From positions 26,570,637 to 26,634,636 of the forward strand of contig NC_034414.1 of NCBI RefSeq assembly GCF_002078875.1: 64,000 nt of DNA, read 5' to 3'. The position numbers and the translations under genes were made by a program. This DNA comes from Numida meleagris (taxonomy: Eukaryota; Chordata; Aves; Galliformes; Numididae). The notes under the pieces were generated by a model. The model searched no databases. It was not told where the DNA came from and was given only the letters and a program-made list of their open reading frames with translations. Every line of letters begins with the position of its first letter. Positions within the stretch are counted from its first letter, which is position 1. Shown in pieces: positions 57,353-64,000 of the stretch.

Positions 57353-60300
57353 TATGTAGTTGCACTTTAATGTTGCTTAATAGCTTTTTTGATAGCTTTA
57401 ATTTCTGGAAGTGAGAAAATCTATGAAGCCCTGGATGGTTCACTTACATGAGCTTCATTTCCAAATGTAAATCAATGAGTGCTACAATTGCTTAGTTACT
57501 GCACAGATTCTGTGAATAAGCTAAAGCCTGCATAATTTGATCAGATTGCTTGTGTGGTTCTTGTTTGTTTAGGGGGATAATATATCATTTTGAGAAAAAA
57601 ATATATGTAAGTAAACTGCTTATGAAGAATTTCTTCAGTTTAAACTGGTTCTTACCTACTTCGTATGTAGTCATGAAATACATGTATGTGTGTATTTGTA
57701 CAGTATAGGTATAATATATGCCCAAGATAGGCTACAGCTAGTTAGCAATCACGGATCTTTATTGTCGTGACTTCAGATAAAATGTGCTTTGCAAGTAGTG
57801 TTCTTCCCTTCTTGCCAGATAAAAGGGGAAAACCATAGCAATGTCCTGATAGTGTTAGGGAGAACACCTTTGATCAGGCTGCAATTATGTTCAGGTCTTA
57901 ATTTCTTCAAAAATATTGCATGTCTTGGAACTTGAGGACTGAAGCAGTAGAGAGAGTTACTTTTAGGTTTTTTCTTTTTTTCTTGAAGGATGTGGGTAGT
58001 AGTGCATGAGTAGTTAATACGTGAACAACAAAACAAAACAAAAAAATCATTCCCTTTCTGCACAGTCTGAACAGTGTGATGTAATGAGGCTCTTCTGTCT
58101 AATTTATTGTTCTAGCAAGCTTACTTCCTTTCTGATGCAGAAGTTGAAAGAGCAATTCATTACTCATGGAAATGAAAAACAAGTAGTCATAATTAAGACC
58201 AAAATGAAATGACGATATCCCAGGATGCCTCTACATCCAGGGTTCCATGCTCGTGCTGCTGATTTCCGTCTGTCACCTAGCTTGTCTTTGCAGGATGTTT
58301 AGTGCCTGGCAGGGGCAGGTGGGGGAGCCTAAATGGATGGAGAGGGCCCTGCGCGTCACAGCAGCCACAGCTCATGGCACAATGGCAGCCTGTGAGGGCT
58401 GGGGGCTGCCAGGTGCCTTGTTTTGAGTGCAGCCTGTGCTTCCTGACCCCTGGTGCTGATGAGTTCAGCTGCAGGGTGAACACAACTCCTTTCAGAGATA
58501 CTGTTTCTTTAGGCTAGGGCTTGAGTTCTTGTTCAGCAGCTGATGCATTTCATGGGGAAACACAACATCAGAAAAGCATGCTTTTAGACTCCAAGTGGCT
58601 TTGGAACAGCTGTACTACAGCTAAATAAATATAAACTTCTGTAAAAGGAAATAACTTCTCTACCAAATATGTGCACAGATGGATTGTAATCATACTGAGT
58701 CCGGTGTTTTCCTCAGCAAGGGAAAAAACTTCTCTGGGGAGAGCTATAAATGAAAATTCATTCTTACCTAGTGTTTTGCATCAGCAGTTTGAGAACACTA
58801 CTCCATAAGATGCCTAATAGAAATGAGATAGGCATCTTAGGGAGTTTGAAAAACTGTAGGAGCTAGGGAGTGACAAGCCATGAAGTAAGGGAGGACTGTG
58901 CATTACAATTAATTCATCCACAGATGCCTACAAAAATGTCTGGGAGCAGTTATTTTACAGCAGTGTGAGTGAATCTGGACCAGAGGTGTATGTACCAGAA
59001 GTACAAACAAAACTGGATGTTAGTATGCTCAGAGGACGCAGGAACACATAGCCTTTATCTGCCAGGATATGCATGGGGGAAGAACGTTTTCTCACCTCCA
59101 AAATACAGGTGTCATTTTGAATATAAAAATAAGGTCTTTCAAAAGATGAAGATTTGGAAGAGATTTAGTCATTAAAGATATACTTCCTAAAATATGTGGT
59201 ATTAAATAGAGAAAATATTAAGCTAGAATTACAACAGACTGCGCTTATGAAAGCCCCTGCTGCAGACTGGATTTTTCAGAAAGGAATTACAATGCTGTTG
59301 TAGTGGATCTGGTATAAGATAATCCTAGCTTGTTTGTTTGTTTTTCTTTAATGAATACTTGAATGAAATATTCTTCATTATTTCAAATACTAAGATACTT
59401 CAATGAAAAGGGAATTCTTATTGCTAATGGGATTCTATTTTGAAAAAAATAGTATCAAACTGAAAGCAAACATGTGAATTAAAACTATACCCTTCTGAGC
59501 CTTAAAATAAATGTCATATCTCCTGACAGAAACGGTACAAGTGTCCAGAGGAGGCCATGTGACCATGTGATGGAATCAGATGCCTTAAAGACTAATTCGT
59601 GACTGAGTTGGCAGATATATTTGCAGTTTTATGCCTTTCATTCTTTGATGTTCTTCTTTATTTTTTTTCTCGTTTCTTTTTAAAGGCTTTATGCTTTTTC
59701 ATGGGAAGGAAGTGGTAGTCAGTGTTTGCTTTTAAACATGGAGATTTTTCCACACAGCCTCAGAAGGGCATAGCACTGCTTTTGGTGTGCACGTTCACTG
59801 AGATCTGTGCAACAGAAGAGTCTGCACCAGATCACTGGCATGAGCTCTCTGCACTCCACAGGCCAGCCTTCCAAGACCCTTAGCAAGTTGGTCTCCAGTG
59901 ATTATTCTTACAGTATGTTGATTTTATGGGCAAAACTACTTCAGGGAATTGAAGCCAAAATTCTGGAATTGGAAAGCTAATCATTTTTGTTTGTGTATAC
60001 AGTTTGTTTGGGTTTGCTGTTTGGGGGAGGAAGGGAGAGTGTTAGTGTTATTTACAAATATACATCTCCTCTCACTCCTCCCCAGAATGACTGTGGAAAT
60101 TATTCCTAGGCAAATTTAGTGAAGCAGCTAAATCTCTGTCAGTAGTAGAGATCATTGTAAGTACACAGAATGGCAAGAAACAGAGTGGATGGATATTATT
60201 ACGGAAGAGTTACTTTTCCGCAATGAACAGGAAAAGAATGCTTTCATTTTCTGCTGATGAAAGTTTTACTACTGCAGCTAGGCAAGCAAAATATCTTTAT

Positions 60301-63019
60301 TGCTATGGGTTTTGTTATAAACAATTTATTCAAAGACCACCAGAAGTGTTATTTTACTTGCTTAAGGTATAGAAAGCTTCAAAAGTGGAATGTGGTAAAC
60401 AATTTCCTTTTTTAACATTACAGTTGCAGATCTGCTTATTTTAGATTTTGACTAGGGAGCTAGTGAAGTGATACTGGAAGTTGAGCAAATGACAAATGTT
60501 TTGTGCTTTTTAAATTTTTTTTTCTCCCTGCTGCTGCTGTTGAAAATCCACATCTCTAAATCCAATGTCTAATGAATGTTAGGGGGAGGTATGTGTACGA
60601 AAAATTAAAGTTGATTTTCAAGAATTCATAATAAATCTTTCAAACTATAAGCAGTTCCTACAATAGTAGTGGAGAAATTCAGCACACAGTATTTTTTCCA
60701 TAGCGAGAAAATAAATGTTTGCTCCTCTTCAGTGTGCAAATATCTCCATGTAAAAATAAAGTATATGTATTAATATAAGTGGAAAGTACGGGACAACCTT
60801 TTATTTCTTTAAAAGTTAGATGAAGAGCGTAACTACAATGTTGAATTACTTTTTTAATAATTGTAGCTGTCAAAATCCATCCTATTGCATTTGGATAAGA
60901 TATAATTAAATGAATAAATGAGAGGAATTAACATTTTGATAATTTACTTAAGAACTATTTATTGTGATTTTTACAGATGCTGAATTGGGTGATTCATGTC
61001 TTTTGAAACAGTTTGTCACATCATTATATCTTTGTGGAGCTAGGTATATTTAACTGGATAGCATCCTCCAGATAATGGACAAAATGTGCTAGAACGTAGG
61101 TGTAGGAGGCCGTGCATAAGCAGAGACTAATACACTTAGGGCTTTAGAAAAGAGGTATTTTATTCTTCTTCCTAGTTATCTTCTCTCCTTTCCCTTGCAT
61201 TAGCTTCCTCTGAGATACAACAGGAATGGAAACGAAGCATTGTACTTGGCCTCAGTTTAAAATTGGAAGTAGTAAATTCTTCAGCCTTGAAAAAAGCCAG
61301 AAGCCCTGGGCCTCTGAAGTTGCTTCATGGCAGGGGGCGTAGAGGGGGGATTCTCTGCACAGGTGCAGGTGGGAAGCTTTATACCAACTCCAGGGTTATA
61401 CATCCTGGAGAAGGTGAGCTCAAGATACCTGAGAGTAGAAACTTTGTTGGCTTAAGCAAAGCTGTAAGTTTGTATGATCTTAACATTCTACATACAGGAA
61501 CTATGTAAATTTAGAAGTCGCTCTGTCATCTGAACTTATTTTCCGGGTGGTCTTAAAATATACAGGTAGCTATGAGTGTGATTTTTTTCTGTTATTCAGT
61601 TTTCTGGCTGACAGTACTTTTGTTACTCTGATTTAGCATGTTTCATCTGCAAGGGAAACTTCCATGCAGATTGTTCAAGATACTTACCAACAATGAAAGA
61701 GAACAAAGCTGAGAATATGAGTAGTGAGAGATTTAGGAACAGAGTTGACATAATAACTTAATCTACTGTAATAGGTGAATTTCATCACACTTGTGTCCAA
61801 ATTATTACTTGTTCTTTCTTTCTATGTAATGCTGCGACTTAGCATTCCTCATGCATAACTCTCAAGGCTTTTTATTTTTGTGAGCAGCTGCTATAAATAC
61901 TTAGCTTTTTATGGAAAGGGGAAAAGCAAGACACACTTTCATCTCCCGTGCTGTGTTTAAACCCTTGCCCCTATTTTTTTTCTCCATGATGCTTCATTGT
62001 ATTTCACAACTAAGTGCCTACAAAAGCGCTGGTTTTGCTTTCCCCCTTCCACATGCCAAAAGGCTGCTGTTCATGCCACAGAGCAGCTCTGGGGCTAGAG
62101 CCCCTCAGGGCCCCTCAGCTTCTTGTGAGTTCTGGGCAGGATGAGCTGCTGCCGCCATCTCAGCCACGCTCATTCTAAAAACCACCATCAGTTGTGGTCT
62201 TAACTTCCCTGGAGATGGGATTAACCAAAACACTTGGAGAATGCAGGGGAGTGGGTGCTCGCCTCCACGAGGGTGCCCTCTGGGCAGGGCAATCCATACA
62301 CTTGAGCTTCATGTGGGCCTGAAAGCTGCTGCTTGTCTGTGGTGCCTTGGATGTGGTGGCTTTGGGAAAAGAAGAAACTTCTATTCCCTTAGAGTGGTTG
62401 TTGGGAATGAGGTTGTGAAGACAGGATTATATGTGTCATTTAATTACTAAAACTATGGCCTTATTGGGTTTGAGGTCTCCCCTTCCATTTTTCGTTCTCT
62501 GAATTCAAAGTGTGTGTTGTATGCCAGTGATGATCATTGTAGTATAAATAGATGAAAACATGTATCAAAGATAATCTATTCATAGCTATAAATCAGTGTA
62601 TTCCCTTCTTTCTTCACTTTAACTTTTCTCTGCGTGCAGGGAAGAGATGTGATGTAGTTATTCAGCACTATTACCTAATCCCGAGACAAAATTATTCTTA
62701 ATGTCATGCTTGCACCTGAATAGGTCTGCCCAGTATTCCTTCATTGCTGCCTTGTGTGTCCTAGGCACTAATACAGCCAAGACTGGTGTATCGCTGCACA
62801 TATATGGCTTATAGGTGGCAACTCTATTAAAAGCCAGAAAAATATTCTTAGATCCACAATAAACCTGCACTGACTGCTATATTCTTGAATGCATTGTTAT
62901 GCACGGCAGTTTGTAGCATCTTGTGGGCAGACTGAAATAGAAATAAAAGTTTCAGGTAAGTTTCATTTGCCCTTTAGCCAACCTAAGAGTGGGATTTCAA
63001 ACTAGAGATGATTAAAAGG

Positions 63020-63190
63020 CAGGAGCTTGAGACTTGCAAGTTGTGAGCTGCATTCCCTATTCTGTCATAGACCTCTTCAGACAAATCATCTTTTAGCCCC
63101 TCTCTGACTTTGTCCTCTTCAATAAAAAGGAAATAATCACAGTTCCCTCCCTTACTGAGGCGTTGCCAGAGTAAGTGTGTTAAAGAGTAT
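63020..63190 (+). repeat. MIR SINE relic, long
   Basis: gagacttgcaagttgtgagc, then caaatcatcttttagcccct, ctgactttgtcctcttcaat, aaaaaggaaataatcacag and ttactgaggcgttgccagag follow the full 3' half of MIR (cttaacctctctgtgcctca, tcatctgtaaaatggggata, cctcatagggttgttgtgag). It is the best-preserved MIR in the window. Confidence 0.6.
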
Positions 63191-63327
63191 ATGATGCTAT
63201 TATTCTGTGATTATGGGGCCATGCAACTGCAAAAATAGAAAATGCTGTAATCCAATTTCTATACTACAGCCCAAGAAATGAAGCCATGGATAATAAGAGG
63301 GAGTATACTTGGCTACTGTTGTCATTA

Positions 63328-63352
63328 AAAATAATAATAATAATAATAATAA
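63328..63352. repeat. AAT trinucleotide microsatellite
   Basis: About eight AAT units in a row within an A-rich stretch. Confidence 0.9.
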
Positions 63353-63749
63353 AAACTACAGTCCCTCCATCCAATTATGTTCACAGAAATGGCAGAGTCC
63401 TTTCCCTGCGGTTTCAAGCAGAGCTTGTGAACTGTACAAAGGCATTGTATGCTGCCATAAATGCTGCTGGAGCTTTTCCACAGATATGGGTGGGTGAAAC
63501 TTTATGTACTTGAGAAAACACTATAATTCTATATCAAAATAGCTTTAGTAGTGACATGAAGGTGGGGAAAGTTCTAGAGGATGTTTTAATTAGTAGTGTT
63601 CTATACTTTTTTTCTAGATTTTAGTGCATGTGTTCAAAATGAAGACTCTGACATCTTGCAAATGCAGTCTTTAGTTGCACTATGTGAAGGATTAAACAGA
63701 GGATGGAATTGAGATCAGGGAATTCCAGAAGAATAATCTCTTAAAATTA

Positions 63750-63885
63750 TAGAATCATAGAATGGTGTGGGTTGGAAGGGGCCTTTAAGATCACCTAGTT
63801 CCAACCCCCACTAAACCAGGCTGCTCAAAGCCCCATCCAACCTGGTCTTGAACGCCTCCAGGGAGGGGGCTTGCTGGCTACATGC
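63750..63885 (-). mobile_element. CR1 LINE 3' end (avian type)
   Basis: The + strand carries atagaatcatagaatggtg, then gggttggaaggggcctttaa, gatcacctagttccaacccc, and gctcaaagccccatccaacc. This is the reverse complement of the canonical avian CR1 terminus, so the element is on the minus strand, truncated after about 130 bp. It is well preserved compared with the element at 41.6 kb. It is the strongest single sign that the DNA is avian. Confidence 0.92.
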
Positions 63886-64000
63886 TTACTCTTTAGTGCA
63901 AAGCAAGTCACTTTCTCTCTTTGTGTTTACCTCTTAGACCTACAGAATGCTGCACGTTAGGTACGGGATGAGGTTGGATGGTTGGTGTTAATATATTGCT

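Larger units (their letters stand above)
46166..64000 (+). other. Probable long first intron, right part of window
   Basis: About 18 kb of AT-rich DNA with no supported coding exon. It contains an ancient CR1 tail (48664-48745), MIR relics (52650-52730, 63020-63190), simple repeats (TA run near 57322, AAC/A-rich tract near 54320-54375, AAT run near 63328-63352) and a CR1 3' end (63750-63885). If the 45-kb island starts a + strand gene, its coding exons lie to the right of the window. Confidence 0.5.

Overview
The window looks like avian nuclear DNA, probably from a galliform such as chicken. Short exons are separated by long AT-rich introns, and GT/AG splice sites flank every exon I could read. 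The repeats are CR1 LINE 3' ends with the typical avian terminal sequence (63.75-63.88 kb), plus older CR1 and MIR relics. There are no prokaryotic features, rRNAs, CRISPR arrays or insertion sequences. Most open frames here are chance frames in introns or in CpG-rich DNA.

Layout. (1) 1-14.4 kb, + strand: the last 11 coding exons of TMEM62, encoding about 500 C-terminal residues. These hold the end of the metallophosphoesterase domain, the middle domain and the C-terminal membrane segments. The first exons lie upstream of the window. (2) 14.4-20.0 kb: the tail-to-tail interval between TMEM62 and PTGR2, with candidate poly(A) signals for both genes. (3) 20.0-32.6 kb, - strand: PTGR2 (prostaglandin reductase 2). 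All nine coding exons can be read and join in frame to a complete 347-residue protein. A probable non-coding first exon lies in a CpG island at about 32.1-32.7 kb. (4) 32.7-45.1 kb: non-coding DNA containing a degraded CR1 element (41.6-42.4 kb) and a MIR. (5) 45.1-46.2 kb: a second strong CpG island, probably the promoter and non-coding first exon of a + strand gene pointing away from PTGR2. By human gene order (MIDEAS and PTGR2 are divergent neighbours at 14q24.3) the best candidate is MIDEAS/ELMSAN1, but no coding exon is in view. (6) 46.2-64 kb: probably a long first intron, with scattered old repeats and a CR1 3' end near the right edge.

Genes and function. PTGR2 is a cytosolic NADPH-dependent 15-oxoprostaglandin 13-reductase. 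TMEM62 is a poorly characterised membrane protein with a calcineurin-type phosphoesterase domain. I see no operon-like or functional link between them. Their adjacency is a synteny junction, since the human orthologues are on 15q15 and 14q24.

I found no convincing undescribed biological system. The more interesting items are the synteny junction, the architecture of the two CpG islands, several perfect palindromes (one in the TMEM62 3' UTR), and an ancient CR1 tail that imitates a coding exon. Repeat and gene names come from recall of family sequences, not from any search.
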